DNA of 64,000 nucleotides from Desulfatirhabdium butyrativorans DSM 18734 (GCF_000429925.1 NZ_AUCU01000010.1:62001-126000); one strand, 5' to 3'; counted from the stretch's first letter, positions 17,176 to 26,450 are shown. Notes: a model not told the origin generated them from the sequence alone. A program made the numbers and translations.

Positions 17176-17577
17176 TCATCCCCCAATCCCTTCTAAACCG
17201 CCATACGCCCCACAATCCTCCCTCACGCCGTGTTCGTGCCGTGCCAGCATCGTCAGCATCGAAACGATTCGCACCAACATCGTCTTGCCTTCCTCGCTGT
17301 CATCCGGGGTCAGCATTTCGCAAGCCGCAAGACAGTCCTGAATTGCGGAGCACTCCAGCGCCGATCCACGAGCGATTTCGAAAAAACGACGTCGATCCGA
17401 ATCCGTCCCTTTCCCGTTCCCCTCGGCAATGTTCAGGGGAATCGATTGGGAAGCGCGAAGCAACTGATCCCTGGCGTGTCGATCCGCCCCTTGCAGTCTT
17501 TTTGCCAGCCGGTAAGCCCAGGCGACATACTGGATCGAAAGGCGGTAGACGTCAAGTTGTTCATGGCCGAACGGCAT
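17176..17577 (-). CDS. Four-helix-bundle protein, S23/IVP family
   Basis: The 133-residue protein matches the family first seen in 23S rRNA intervening sequences: FGHEQLDVYRLSIQYVAWAY, then LLRASQSIPLNIAEGNGKGT, then RRFFEIARGSALECSAIQDC. These form four amphipathic helices. The molecular role of stand-alone members is unknown; the fold is shared with the Avd accessory protein of diversity-generating retroelements. The gene is boxed between two long hexamer arrays in opposite orientation, and its 3' end merges with array 3. No good ribosome site is visible, so translation of this copy is uncertain. Confidence 0.8.
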   Translation of the reverse strand: MPFGHEQLDVYRLSIQYVAWAYRLAKRLQGADRHARDQLLRASQSIPLNIAEGNGKGTDSDRRRFFEIARGSALECSAIQDCLAACEMLTPDDSEEGKTMLVRIVSMLTMLARHEHGVREDCGAYGGLEGIGG

Positions 17578-17612
17578 GGGAAGCCCTGTTGGGTTTGGAA
17601 TGACGATGAATG

Positions 17613-18041
17613 TTCGATTACGGATATGACTGGGGTTAGAACTTCGATTACGACTGCGATTACGGTTACGACTGCGATTAGAACTTCGATTACGATTACG
17701 ACAACGACAACGACAACGATAGCGATAGTGAGCATTAACGGTAGCGATAGAGATAGAGACAACGACCTCGATTACGACTACGACAACGATAGCGATAGCG
17801 ACAACGATAGCGACAACGACAACGATAGCGAGCGTTAACGATAGCGATAAAGATAGAGATCGACACAACGACTTCGATTACGATTACGACAACGACAACG
17901 ACAACGACAACGATAGCGATAGCGATAGCGATAGTGAGCGTTAACGATAGCGATAGAGATAGAGACAACGACCTCGATTACGACTACGACAACGATAGTG
18001 ATAGTGATAGTGATAGTGAAAACGACTTCGATTACGGCAAC
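17613..18041. repeat. Hexamer array 4, 5' side of the S23 gene
   Basis: This is about 430 bases of CGA-phased 6-bp units on the plus strand (CGATTA, CGACAA, CGATAG, CGACTT). A higher-order unit starting GAGCnTTAACGnTAGCGATA recurs at 17730, 17830 and 17936, about 100-106 bases apart. The same unit appears inverted in array 3. It ends just before the cytidylate-kinase-like gene. Long ORFs here are repeat artefacts. Confidence 0.9.
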
Positions 18042-18066
18042 AATTCGGTAAACGAACGTCGATTGT

Positions 18067-18759
18067 TTAACAGGAACAACGCAGCAAGGCGCAGCGGATG
18101 ATCTCCACTGCGGTATCGAAAGACAGAAATTCCGTATTGATCACCAGGTCGTAATTGACCGGATCGGAGACATCCGCATTAAAGGATTTCCGGATGAAAG
18201 CCTTGCGCCTGGCCTCCCGCATGTTGACCCGCTTTTTGGCCTCTTCTTCCGAGATGCCGAACATTTTGGCGATATTCTGAATCCGAACGTCCAGAGGAGA
18301 GACAATGCGCACCGCAAGCCTTTCGTTGGGCGGAATGATGAAATTCGCCCCCCGGCCCACAATCACGGCATGGCCATGTTTACCGATCACCCCGACCACC
18401 CGCATCAGGTGTTCCAGATAAACGCCCGGCCACAGATAGCGCTTGTTGACGATGGAGGCGATGAAATCCTCCACCCCTGAAAGCCTTTCCTTCTCGATCG
18501 ATTCGATCACCGAAATTCCGACGTCTGCACTGTTGGCGATTTCGGTAATGATGTCCCGATTGAACAAGTCATATCCCATGCGTCGGGAGATGCCTTCTGC
18601 AATGATCTGGCCCCCGCTGCCCGGTTCCGAAGAAATGGTGACGACGCTGACCGACTGCGTTCCGGCAGGAACGTCCTTCTTTCCCTCGCGTCCCCATTTC
18701 TGAACGACTTCCTTGATGAAAGCCTCGAACGATTCATGGTGTTCCTGTTCTTCACTCAT
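18067..18759 (-). CDS. Cytidylate kinase-like family protein
   Basis: The protein has 230 residues. The P-loop region VVTISSEPGSGGQIIAEGIS at ~37-56, GYDLFNRDIITEIA and the GRGANFIIPP motif match the cytidylate-kinase-like family (PF13189), a relative of Cmk with unproven substrate. The C-terminal half has the arginine-rich lid (NMREARRKAFIRKSF) and DPVNYDLVINTE. The first 35 residues are an acidic extension. Phosphorylation of a small molecule or protein is likely, but the target is unknown. It is followed by hexamer array 4 and preceded by a heptamer array. Confidence 0.85.
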   Translation of the reverse strand: MSEEQEHHESFEAFIKEVVQKWGREGKKDVPAGTQSVSVVTISSEPGSGGQIIAEGISRRMGYDLFNRDIITEIANSADVGISVIESIEKERLSGVEDFIASIVNKRYLWPGVYLEHLMRVVGVIGKHGHAVIVGRGANFIIPPNERLAVRIVSPLDVRIQNIAKMFGISEEEAKKRVNMREARRKAFIRKSFNADVSDPVNYDLVINTEFLSFDTAVEIIRCALLRCSC

Positions 18760-18780
18760 GGAGCTGTCCTCTTTTCAGTC

Positions 18781-18885
18781 TTTGGGTTATTGGCTATAGG
18801 CGATAGGTTATAGGTTATGGGTTATGGGCTATGGGCTATGGGCTATGGGCTTTGGGCGATAGGTTATGGGCGATAGGTTATAGGT
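18781..18885. repeat. Heptamer array TATGGGY
   Basis: About fifteen 7-bp units (TATGGGC, TATAGGT, GATAGGT and variants) lie between ppdK and the kinase-like gene. The period is exact although units vary, which suggests slippage followed by drift. There is no coding potential. Confidence 0.9.
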
Positions 18886-18984
18886 TTGAGTTTGGGGCAT
18901 AGTAGCCTATGGGTCATCGGTTTTGGGCTGTCCAGGACAATTCACTTGCCGACCAAGCCCTGGACAACCCCGAAACGGTAGGGT

Positions 18985-21717
18985 TCATCCCTTCTTTTCC
19001 ATCAGTGCAGCATGCGCCGCTGCAAGCCGTGCGATGGGAACCCGGAAAGGCGAACAGGAGACATAGGTCAAGCCGATTTCATGGCAGAGCGCGATGGATT
19101 TAGGATCACCCCCATGCTCCCCGCAAATCCCGCACTCGAGACCGGGTTTGACGGCCCGGGCTTTTTGAACGGCCATGGCCATGAGCTGCCCCACCCCGTC
19201 CTTGTCGATGGTCGCAAACGGGTTGTTCGGCAGGATTCCCTGTTTCATGTATTCGAGCAAGAATCCCGATTCGGCGTCATCCCGGGAAATACCGTAGGTC
19301 GTCTGGGTCAGGTCGTTGGTGCCGAAAGAGAAGAACTCGGCCTGCTCGGCAATCTGATCGGCCGTCAGCGCGGCTCGCGGAATTTCGATCATCGTACCGA
19401 ATTTGTATTCGATCTTCACGTCCTGCTCCGCCATGACTTTTCTGGCTTCTTCTTCCAGAACACCCCGCTGGACCCGCAGTTCGTTCACATGGCTGGTCAG
19501 GGGAATCATGATTTCGGGTTTCACGACAATGCCATCCCGCGTCACCTGGCATGCAGCCTCGAAGATAGCCCGTACCTGCATCCGGGTCAAATCCGGATTG
19601 TGAATCCCGAGGCGCACCCCGCGAAGTCCCAGCATCGGATTGGCTTCCCGAAGCGATTCGGCGCGCTTGAGAATGCGTTCCTTCTCCCGTATCTGCTGGA
19701 TCACCTGATCGATCTCGGCGAGGGTTCCCGTCTGGCGGATGCGAAGCTTGAGGTCCGTCAGCTCCCGCATCAGCTCGATGTGGTTCGGCAAAAATTCATG
19801 CAGCGGCGGATCGATCAGACGGATGATGACGGGAAGCCCGTCCATTTCCCGGAAAAGACCGATAAAATCTTCCCGTTGAAAGGGCAGCAGGCCATCGAGC
19901 GCCTCCCGCTGTTCGATCGGCAACTGGGCAAGGATCATTTTCTGCACCAGAGGCAGCCGATCCGCCTCGAAAAACATGTGCTCCGTCCGGCACAGGCCGA
20001 TGCCCTCCGCGCCATACGCCCTCGCCCGCTTGGCATCCCTTGGATAATCCGCATTGCACCATACGCCAAGCTTTCTGAAACCGTCGGCCCACGCCAGAAG
20101 CTTGATCAGCCACGGATCCTGAATATCCGGAACGGTCGTATCGAGTTTTCCGATGAAGACCTCTCCCGTATTGCCGTCGATGGAAATCCAATCCCCTTCA
20201 ATGATTTTCATGTCCCCGACGAGAATCCACCGCCTGCCCAGATCGATGTTGAGGGCTGCCACGCCGACAACCGCCGGCTTGCCGAATTGGCGCGCCACCA
20301 GTGCGGCATGGCTGGTCCTTCCGCCTCGGCTGGTGACGATCCCTTTTGCTGCAAGCATGCCGTGAACATCGTCCGGCCGGGTTTCGGGTCGCACCATGAT
20401 GACGGGTTTGCCTTCCTTCTGCGCCCATTGCTCGGCGATGTCGGCATCGAGCGCCACCACACCACAGGCTGCGCCAGGCGATACATTGAGCCCCTTGGCG
20501 ATGAGCTTGCCGGAAGCCCGCGCTTCCTGAAGCACCTTGACGGGAAACTGCGGATGGAGAAAGAAATCGATCTGATCGGGACTCACCTGCAGCACGGCCT
20601 CTTCCCTGCTGATCAGGCCCTCTTCGGCCATATCGACGGCGATCCGAACGGCAGCCTGGGCAGTGCGTTTGCCGTCCCGGGTCTGCAGCATCCAGAGCTT
20701 GCCCCGCTCGATGGTGAATTCCACATCCTGCATGTTGCGGTAATGCTTTTCCAGTTTCTCGGCAATCTCCTGAAACTGGCGAAACGCTTCGGGCATTTCC
20801 TTCTGCAGTTCCCAGATATCCTTGGTCTGCCGAATACCCGCCACCACGTCCTCGCCCTGGGCATTGGTCAGATAATCGCCTTCGATGCGGCGCTCCCCCG
20901 TCGATCCGTTCCGGGTCATGGCCACGCCGGTTGCGCTGTCGTTTCCCAGGTTGCCGAACACCATCGTGACGATGCTGACAGCCGTACCCAGATCATGGGG
21001 AATCCCTGCGGCATTGCGGTAATCGATCGCCCGCTTGCCGTTCCAACTCTTGAAAACGGCCTTGATGGCCAGACTCAATTGCTCATAGGGATCCAGCGGG
21101 AAATCGCGTTTGGCATGCCTTCGGAAAATGGCCTTGAATTCCTTGGTGATCGCCTTCCAGTGTTCTGCCGAAAGCTCGGCATCCGTTGCGACGCCGACCC
21201 TGTTTCGATAAGCGGAAAGCACATCCTCGAAGGCTTCATCCGGAGCACCCATGACAACGGTGCCGAACATCTGGATCAGCCGGCGATAGGCATCGTAGAC
21301 GAAACGCTCATCCTGCGTCAGCTCGACCATGCCGAGAGCGGTTTCGTCGTTCAGTCCGATGTTGAGTACCGTATCCATCATGCCCGGCATGGAGGATTTG
21401 GCCCCGGAACGGCACGAGACGAGCAGCGGATGATCCGGCTTCCCGAAATGCTTTCCTGTCCGGATTTCGAGCCCTGCCATGGCCTCCTTGACCTGGTCCC
21501 ACATGCCTTCCGGAAAAACGCCGCCTGTGGCCAGAAAGTCATTGCATGCCTCGGTGGTAATCGTAAAACCGGGAGGAACCGTCACGCCGATACGCACCAT
21601 GTCGGCCAGGTTGGCGCCCTTTCCACCCAGCAGGCCCTTGACCCTGTCCCAGTCTCCGCCCAACTCGCTGTGCAGCCGATCAATTTCGTCGAAAAAATAC
21701 ATCCACCGTTTGCTCAT
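18985..21717 (-). CDS. ppdK: Pyruvate, phosphate dikinase
   Basis: This 910-residue protein has the family's length and domain order. The N-terminal ATP-grasp domain has GGKGANLADMVRIGVTVPPG at ~32-51 and NLGNDSATGVAMTRNGSTGE. The phosphohistidine domain has GGRTSHAALVARQFGKPAVV near 465-485 with the catalytic His. The C-terminal PEP/pyruvate barrel has GTNDLTQTTYG and the Cys motif CGICGEHGG. It interconverts pyruvate, ATP and phosphate with PEP, AMP and pyrophosphate, for gluconeogenesis or PPi-linked glycolysis. A strong GGAGGAGGTGAG ribosome site supports the start. A heptamer array lies just upstream. Confidence 0.96.
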   Translation of the reverse strand: MSKRWMYFFDEIDRLHSELGGDWDRVKGLLGGKGANLADMVRIGVTVPPGFTITTEACNDFLATGGVFPEGMWDQVKEAMAGLEIRTGKHFGKPDHPLLVSCRSGAKSSMPGMMDTVLNIGLNDETALGMVELTQDERFVYDAYRRLIQMFGTVVMGAPDEAFEDVLSAYRNRVGVATDAELSAEHWKAITKEFKAIFRRHAKRDFPLDPYEQLSLAIKAVFKSWNGKRAIDYRNAAGIPHDLGTAVSIVTMVFGNLGNDSATGVAMTRNGSTGERRIEGDYLTNAQGEDVVAGIRQTKDIWELQKEMPEAFRQFQEIAEKLEKHYRNMQDVEFTIERGKLWMLQTRDGKRTAQAAVRIAVDMAEEGLISREEAVLQVSPDQIDFFLHPQFPVKVLQEARASGKLIAKGLNVSPGAACGVVALDADIAEQWAQKEGKPVIMVRPETRPDDVHGMLAAKGIVTSRGGRTSHAALVARQFGKPAVVGVAALNIDLGRRWILVGDMKIIEGDWISIDGNTGEVFIGKLDTTVPDIQDPWLIKLLAWADGFRKLGVWCNADYPRDAKRARAYGAEGIGLCRTEHMFFEADRLPLVQKMILAQLPIEQREALDGLLPFQREDFIGLFREMDGLPVIIRLIDPPLHEFLPNHIELMRELTDLKLRIRQTGTLAEIDQVIQQIREKERILKRAESLREANPMLGLRGVRLGIHNPDLTRMQVRAIFEAACQVTRDGIVVKPEIMIPLTSHVNELRVQRGVLEEEARKVMAEQDVKIEYKFGTMIEIPRAALTADQIAEQAEFFSFGTNDLTQTTYGISRDDAESGFLLEYMKQGILPNNPFATIDKDGVGQLMAMAVQKARAVKPGLECGICGEHGGDPKSIALCHEIGLTYVSCSPFRVPIARLAAAHAALMEKKG

Positions 21718-21762
21718 GAGCTCACCTCCTCCATCCAGAATGGGTTTTTCGTTCGAACGAAG

Positions 21763-21846
21763 TTTTAAGTTTTAAGTTTTAAGGGTTAAGTTTTAAGTTT
21801 TAAGTTTTAAGTTTTAAGGGTTAAGGGTTAAGGGTTAAGGGTTAAG
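21763..21846. repeat. Heptamer array TTTTAAG/GGTTAAG
   Basis: Twelve 7-bp units fill the space between the ppdK start and the end of cobD. The final GGTTAAG units provide the TAA stop of cobD at 21842-21844, so the last gene of the cob operon ends inside the array. Confidence 0.92.
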
Positions 21847-22984
21847 GGGCAGATGATACGCCTGTAAAATCAAAACGTTCCCATCCTCCCCTTTTCCCTA
21901 TTCCTCTGGCCAATCGGCAAAGCCACTGGGCCACCAGGCGGTTCGCCTCCGAAGTTTTCAGCGAAACGCGCAGGAACCGGGAATCGAGTCCATGAAAATT
22001 GCTGCAGTCCCTCAGCAGGATGCGGTGGGTCCGAACCGTCTCTTCAACGACGCTGGAGGCCGAAAGACCCGCGGGAAGGCGGACGAGCAGGAAACTCGTT
22101 GCGGAAGGAAACACCCTCAACCCGGCTTCTTTCGACAGGATTTCCACCATGGCCCGTTTTTCGGCCTCGAAGAATCGCCTCGTTTCCGCAATGAATGCAT
22201 CCGTGGGGCATTGGGGATCGAGCAGAAAGCAGGCAGCCTCCTGTGCGAGCGCATTCACGCACCAGGGCTGTTGCGCCTGCCGGAATCGCCGGATGAGTTG
22301 GGGATTCGCGCTGATGGCAAAACCGATTCGAAGCCCGGGAATCCGGAAGATTTTGGACAGGGAATGCAGCACGATGACATTGGGCAGATCGCTGCCCAGA
22401 AGCGTGCCGGTCTCCTCCGCATCCGAAAACGGCAGGTAGGATTCATCCACAACGATGGTGCGCCGATCGTTTCTCCGGCAGAAGTTCTCCAGCGCATCAC
22501 GGGGGATCAGGTTTCCGGTCGGATTGTTGGGGTTGCAGATCACGACGGTATCACAGTCCCGCTCTTCGGCATCCAGATCGTCCAGCGCATGGCAAAAATC
22601 CGCTTCAGGCGTTGCCAGCCGATGCACGAGCGCTGCTCCGCCCAACCGGAAGGCATCGGCGTAATCCGAATAGGTCGGCCCGAAGATCAGCACGTTCCGG
22701 CAATCGAGAATACCCGGCAGGGCGTAGATGAATTGCGTGGTCCCGTTCCCGACGAGCACCCTGGCGGGATCGATGCCGTAGCGCCTGCCAAATCGGCGGA
22801 TCACCCCCGATGCGTCCGCTTCGGGAAGCGCGCCGATCGTCTCCATCCGATTTCGGAGCCGCTCCACGAGGCCGTCCATCGGACCGAGCGGATTGACGTT
22901 GCTGCTCATATCGATGATCTCATCGGGCGGGCAGCCCAGGACCGATGCCCAGTAATGATAATTTCCGCCATGTCCGGTCAGCAT
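21842..22984 (-). CDS. cobD: L-threonine-O-3-phosphate decarboxylase
   Basis: The protein has 380 residues and is a PLP-dependent fold-I aminotransferase of the histidinol-phosphate aminotransferase group. The N-terminal HGGNYHYWASVLGCPPDEII and MSSNVNPLGP are typical of CobD. The VICNPNNPTGNLI motif, VDESYLPF and the PLP-lysine region VLHSLSKIFRIPGLRIG are all present. It makes aminopropanol phosphate, which CbiB attaches to cobyric acid. The start at 22984 overlaps the cobS stop (ATGCTGA), so the genes are coupled. The stop lies inside a heptamer array. A HisC role is possible but less likely in this operon. Confidence 0.88.
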   Translation of the reverse strand: MLTGHGGNYHYWASVLGCPPDEIIDMSSNVNPLGPMDGLVERLRNRMETIGALPEADASGVIRRFGRRYGIDPARVLVGNGTTQFIYALPGILDCRNVLIFGPTYSDYADAFRLGGAALVHRLATPEADFCHALDDLDAEERDCDTVVICNPNNPTGNLIPRDALENFCRRNDRRTIVVDESYLPFSDAEETGTLLGSDLPNVIVLHSLSKIFRIPGLRIGFAISANPQLIRRFRQAQQPWCVNALAQEAACFLLDPQCPTDAFIAETRRFFEAEKRAMVEILSKEAGLRVFPSATSFLLVRLPAGLSASSVVEETVRTHRILLRDCSNFHGLDSRFLRVSLKTSEANRLVAQWLCRLARGIGKRGGWERFDFTGVSSAP

Positions 22985-23706
22985 CCGCCACCCCCAAGGG
23001 CTGCGGCAAGCAGCAGGGCCGTTTCGCTCACTTCGATCAGGCCGCCCATCATATCTCCCGTGATGCATCCCATGCGTTTTCGATACCAGCCAAGAACGAT
23101 CAGCACCGAGGCGGCATAGACGCCAAGCAGCAGCAAAGCCCGCCACCCGAGAACCGCGCAGGCCAGCACCGGCAAAACGCCGATTGCCCATGCCACCCAC
23201 GGCACCGGTTCATCAAAAAAGGCCTTTCCCGTTCCGCTCTGCCTGCCATAGGGAAGGGTTTTCATCGCAATGAGCGCCGTAGCGCGTGAAAGGGCCGGAA
23301 TCAGGATGAGCAAAAGCGTCCTCTCCGGCCCCACGGCAGCCAGCGCGGCCCATTTGAGGATCAGGCAGCTCGCGATGGCCACCACCCCCATGGCGCCCAC
23401 CCGGCTGTCTTTCATGATCTCGAGCGCCCGATCCCGGCTGCGGTAGCCCAGAAGGCCGTCCGCCGTATCCCCCAGACCGTCGAGATGGAAGGCTCCGCTC
23501 AGGGCGGCCAGCAGAACGATGTCCACCACGGATGCGACCGATTTCGGCCACAGCCACAACAGAACGCCATCGAGCATGGAAATCATGGCCCCCAGGATGA
23601 GGCCGACCACCGGGAACCAGGGCAGCGCCTTTGCGGGCGAAAAGGCATCGTCATCGTGAAAGGGCAGGATGCTCAGGAAACTGATGGCCTGGACCAGGTA
23701 CTTCAT
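22978..23706 (-). CDS. cobS: Adenosylcobinamide-GDP ribazoletransferase (cobalamin synthase)
   Basis: This 242-residue integral membrane protein has about six hydrophobic segments. It begins YLVQAISFLSILPFH and carries the signature SGAFHLDGLGDTADGLLGYR, whose acidic residues bind the metal and GDP. KDSRVGAMGVVA and the TGDMMGGLIEVSE segment near the end complete the pattern. It joins adenosylcobinamide-GDP to alpha-ribazole (phosphate) in the last steps of cobalamin synthesis. It overlaps cobU by 4 bases (ATGA) and cobD by 7. Confidence 0.94.
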   Translation of the reverse strand: MKYLVQAISFLSILPFHDDDAFSPAKALPWFPVVGLILGAMISMLDGVLLWLWPKSVASVVDIVLLAALSGAFHLDGLGDTADGLLGYRSRDRALEIMKDSRVGAMGVVAIASCLILKWAALAAVGPERTLLLILIPALSRATALIAMKTLPYGRQSGTGKAFFDEPVPWVAWAIGVLPVLACAVLGWRALLLLGVYAASVLIVLGWYRKRMGCITGDMMGGLIEVSETALLLAAALGGGGC

Positions 23707-24233
23707 GCCGGTTTCTCCTTGCCCCGGATGACCACCGGAATACCCGCAACCATCCAGATCACCTGGTCGGCCATGCCGGCAATCCGCCGGTTCACCCAGC
23801 CGACAGCGTCCCGATACGCCCTCGCCACGGGCTGCTCGGGCACCATGCCCATTCCCACCTCACCGGATACAAATACGACCGGGCAGGGCAGAGCCGAGAG
23901 CCCATCGCTCAATTCCGCAAAGGCCTTTTCGACATCCGGCCCCCCGTTCCACAACAAATCGGCCACCCAGAGCGTCAGGCAATCCACCAGAACCACGCCG
24001 CCCGCAACGGCTGCCGCCCGAATGGCGGACCCGAGATTCCCCGGACTCTCCACGACCTGCCAGGAAGCGTCCCGCTCCCGCTGGTGCCTGGCCACCCGTT
24101 GCCGCATCTCCTCGTCCTCCGGCCGGCATGTCGCAATGAATACCCGATCCCGCTGCGCCATGGATTCCGCAACATGCAGGGCATGGTCGCTCTTTCCGCT
24201 TCTGCAGCCCCCGATCACGAGCACGATGGACAT
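23703..24233 (-). CDS. cobU: Adenosylcobinamide kinase/guanylyltransferase
   Basis: The protein has 176 residues. It has the P-loop VIGGCRSGKSDHALHVAE at ~6-23, ATCRPEDEEMRQRVARHQRE with the guanylylated His region, LVDCLTLWVADLL and FVSGEVGMGMVPEQPVARAY near the end. It phosphorylates adenosylcobinamide and attaches GMP to form the CobS substrate. It overlaps cobQ by 19 bases and cobS by 4, so all three should be one transcript. Confidence 0.94.
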   Translation of the reverse strand: MSIVLVIGGCRSGKSDHALHVAESMAQRDRVFIATCRPEDEEMRQRVARHQRERDASWQVVESPGNLGSAIRAAAVAGGVVLVDCLTLWVADLLWNGGPDVEKAFAELSDGLSALPCPVVFVSGEVGMGMVPEQPVARAYRDAVGWVNRRIAGMADQVIWMVAGIPVVIRGKEKPA

Positions 24234-25753
24234 GCATCCTCCACAAGCCTTCGAATTGCGTCAAGATCGAGATGGGCCTGCAAGTGCTCGGACAACAGGT
24301 CATAAGCCCGGTCCCTTCCGGCCGGTCCGTGCACCGCCTCCGCCGCCAGCGCACCCAGACCGATCGAGGACAGCCACCTGGCCGTCACGGCCGGCATATC
24401 GAAAAAACCATGAAGATACGTCCCCATCACCCTCCCTTCAAATGCCGTACATCCGTCGACATCGTCGCAGATCACACCGTTTCGGCTGCGAATGGCAAGC
24501 AGCGGGCGGCCAGCACTTTCGTGCATCGTCTGGCCCATGTGGATTTCATATCCAAGCCCTTCGGCGTCCCCCCAGCGGAATTCGGTCCTGGTGGTGACCT
24601 TGGGAGCCTGCAGCACCGTATGCACCGGGAGCAATCCCAGGCCGGTGCTCTCCCCGGGACTTCCCTCGAGGCCTTCCGGATCGGCCACAACCCTTCCGAG
24701 CATCTGGTAACCGCCGCAAATCCCCAGCAAATGTCCTCCGGATGTCCCATATTCGATGAGCCGCCCGGCCCATCCCGTTCTCTGCAACCAGGCGATGTCC
24801 GCCCGCGTGTTTTTGGATCCGGGCAGGATGAGGGCGCGAAACCCGTCCAGCTTCATGGGCTGCTCGACATACTGCAGTTCGATGCCGGGAATGCGTTTGA
24901 GCGGATCGAAATCCGTAAAATTGGAAATGTGCGGCAGCCGGATTACGCCGATGCGATGATCGGCAGCAGACGACGGCACCGCGGGTTTCGGTTTTTCGAT
25001 GACAACGGAATCTTCGGCTTCGATATCGAAATGGGAAAACCAGGGGACGACACCGTACACTTTCTTCCCGGTTTGGGCCTCGATCCATTGGACGCCATCC
25101 GCAAAGAGTTCCGGATCCCCCCGAAAACGATTGATGATGAACCCGGTCACCCGCTCCCGCTCGGCAGGCCCGATACAGGCCAGGGTGCCGATGAGCTGGG
25201 CGAAAATGCCGCCCCGGTGGATGTCGCCCACCAGCAGCACCGGTGCATCGGCGTATGCCGCCATCCGAAAATTGACAATGTCTGTTGCCATCAGGTTGAC
25301 TTCCGCACAGGAGCCGGCCCCTTCGAGAATCACCAGATCATAACGGCTTCGAAGCCGCTCCAGGGCCTCGGAGGCGACCTGAAAAAGACCTTCTTTCATG
25401 GTGTGATATGTTTTGGCGCTCGAATTGGCGATGGCCTCGCCCAGCACCACCACCTGGGCACCAATCTCGGAAGTCGGCTTGAGCAGGATCGGGTTCATGT
25501 CCGCATGCGGCGCGATACGGGCCGCCTCCGCCTGGACGATCTGGGCCCTGCCCATCTCCAATCCTTCCGGCGTGACCCCGGAATTGTTGGACATGTTCTG
25601 GGCCTTGAAGGGAGCCACCCGAACGCCAAGATCGGCGAAATAACGGCAAAGACCGGCCACAAGAACGCTTTTGCCCACGTCCGAACCGGTGCCGAGAACG
25701 GCGATGCAGGGTGCGCTCCGCTTCACGGAGCCCCCGGTGTCCAATCGATGCAT
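24215..25753 (-). CDS. cobQ: Cobyric acid synthase
   Basis: The protein has 512 residues. The N-terminal dethiobiotin-synthetase-like ATPase domain starts with IAVLGTGSDVGKSVLVAGLC and has APFKAQNMSNNSGVTPEGLE and VILEGAGSCAEVNL. The C-terminal class I glutamine amidotransferase-like domain has LLGICGGYQMLG with the catalytic Cys and GTYLHGFFD with the His. It amidates four side chains of adenosylcobyrinic acid a,c-diamide. It is the first gene of cobQ-cobU-cobS-cobD. I looked for a cobalamin riboswitch upstream and saw none. Confidence 0.95.
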   Translation of the reverse strand: MHRLDTGGSVKRSAPCIAVLGTGSDVGKSVLVAGLCRYFADLGVRVAPFKAQNMSNNSGVTPEGLEMGRAQIVQAEAARIAPHADMNPILLKPTSEIGAQVVVLGEAIANSSAKTYHTMKEGLFQVASEALERLRSRYDLVILEGAGSCAEVNLMATDIVNFRMAAYADAPVLLVGDIHRGGIFAQLIGTLACIGPAERERVTGFIINRFRGDPELFADGVQWIEAQTGKKVYGVVPWFSHFDIEAEDSVVIEKPKPAVPSSAADHRIGVIRLPHISNFTDFDPLKRIPGIELQYVEQPMKLDGFRALILPGSKNTRADIAWLQRTGWAGRLIEYGTSGGHLLGICGGYQMLGRVVADPEGLEGSPGESTGLGLLPVHTVLQAPKVTTRTEFRWGDAEGLGYEIHMGQTMHESAGRPLLAIRSRNGVICDDVDGCTAFEGRVMGTYLHGFFDMPAVTARWLSSIGLGALAAEAVHGPAGRDRAYDLLSEHLQAHLDLDAIRRLVEDACPSCS

Positions 25754-25876
25754 GATTTCCTTCCATCGTGACGGTTCAGAGCTGGCGGCATCTCCTCAGG
25801 CGCTGCGATAAACCTCGTAGGGGCGCCGACCCTGTAGATGAAAATTCGGTGGACATTCGCGAAGAAGCCTCGTGTC

Positions 25877-26450
25877 GTCATTCCGATGGCAGCCTCGGCC
25901 GTCATTCCGGCGGAAGCCGGAATCCAGTTCTGTGGTGGCGGGAATTGGACAAGTTCTGGACCCCGACTTTCGCCTGGGTGACGGGCCCAGGAAACTTCGA
26001 TTACGATTACGATTACGACAACGACAACGATTATCGCCAGTATTGCGAGGGGGAAGTATTTTTACGAAAAGGGCGACCGGCCGGTCGCCCCTACAGACTG
26101 CCGACTGACGTATTTTCACGATCATCCCCCATGCAACCGGGGCTGCGCCCCGTTGGATGAAAGCCTCCAGCGCGACTTTCGAAGGAATCGCCCATGCAGC
26201 CGGGGCTGCACCCCGGTTAATGAAAGTCGCAGGAGCAAGCTACAAAAAATGGGAGCCATCCGCTTTCTTCTGACTCCTGACTTCTGACTCCTGACTTCTG
26301 ACTCCTGACTTCTGATATTCGACTTTCGAAGGAATATGGCGGTATGACAGCAGCCATACTGCCCACTGCCGACTGCCCACTGGCCACTTTCGCAGGAAAT
26401 GCTCATGGCGGTATCGCCGCCCCCGGGAAATGAAAATGCCAAGGCATCCG
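25877..26450. repeat. Composite repeat block between cobQ and recC
   Basis: This block fills most of an 811-base gap without genes. From left to right it holds a REP-like pair (GTCATTCCGGCGGAAGCC at ~25900 and GACTTTCGCCTGGGTGACG at ~25964), hexamer array 5 (25998-26030), a 20-bp palindrome GGGCGACCGGCCGGTCGCCC, two hairpins of the ACCGGGGCTGC..CCCC type (about 26131 and 26195), a CTGACTT/CTGACTC heptamer array (26266-26314), the flank CTGATATTCGACTTTC, a GGCAGTC-type array (26358-26386) and a GGCGGTATCGCCGCC hairpin. Most modules recur in the same relative order, inverted, at 31.8-32.3 kb. Confidence 0.88.

Noticed and set aside
17176-17577. Avd subunit of a diversity-generating retroelement
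   Set aside because: The fold family is shared, but no reverse transcriptase, template repeat or variable repeat is visible in the window.
16860-18041. CRISPR array
   Set aside because: The repeat period is 6 bp, with no unique spacers of constant length and no cas genes.
19012-21768. A 918-codon ORF opposite ppdK, and other long antisense ORFs (for example 8078-9916 and 49324-50745)
   Set aside because: The opposite strand encodes a protein with full family motifs. The antisense translations have no domain and reflect codon bias in GC-rich genes.
25754-25876. Cobalamin riboswitch upstream of cobQ
   Set aside because: No B12-box-like core or paired helices could be recognised. A covariance search would be decisive.
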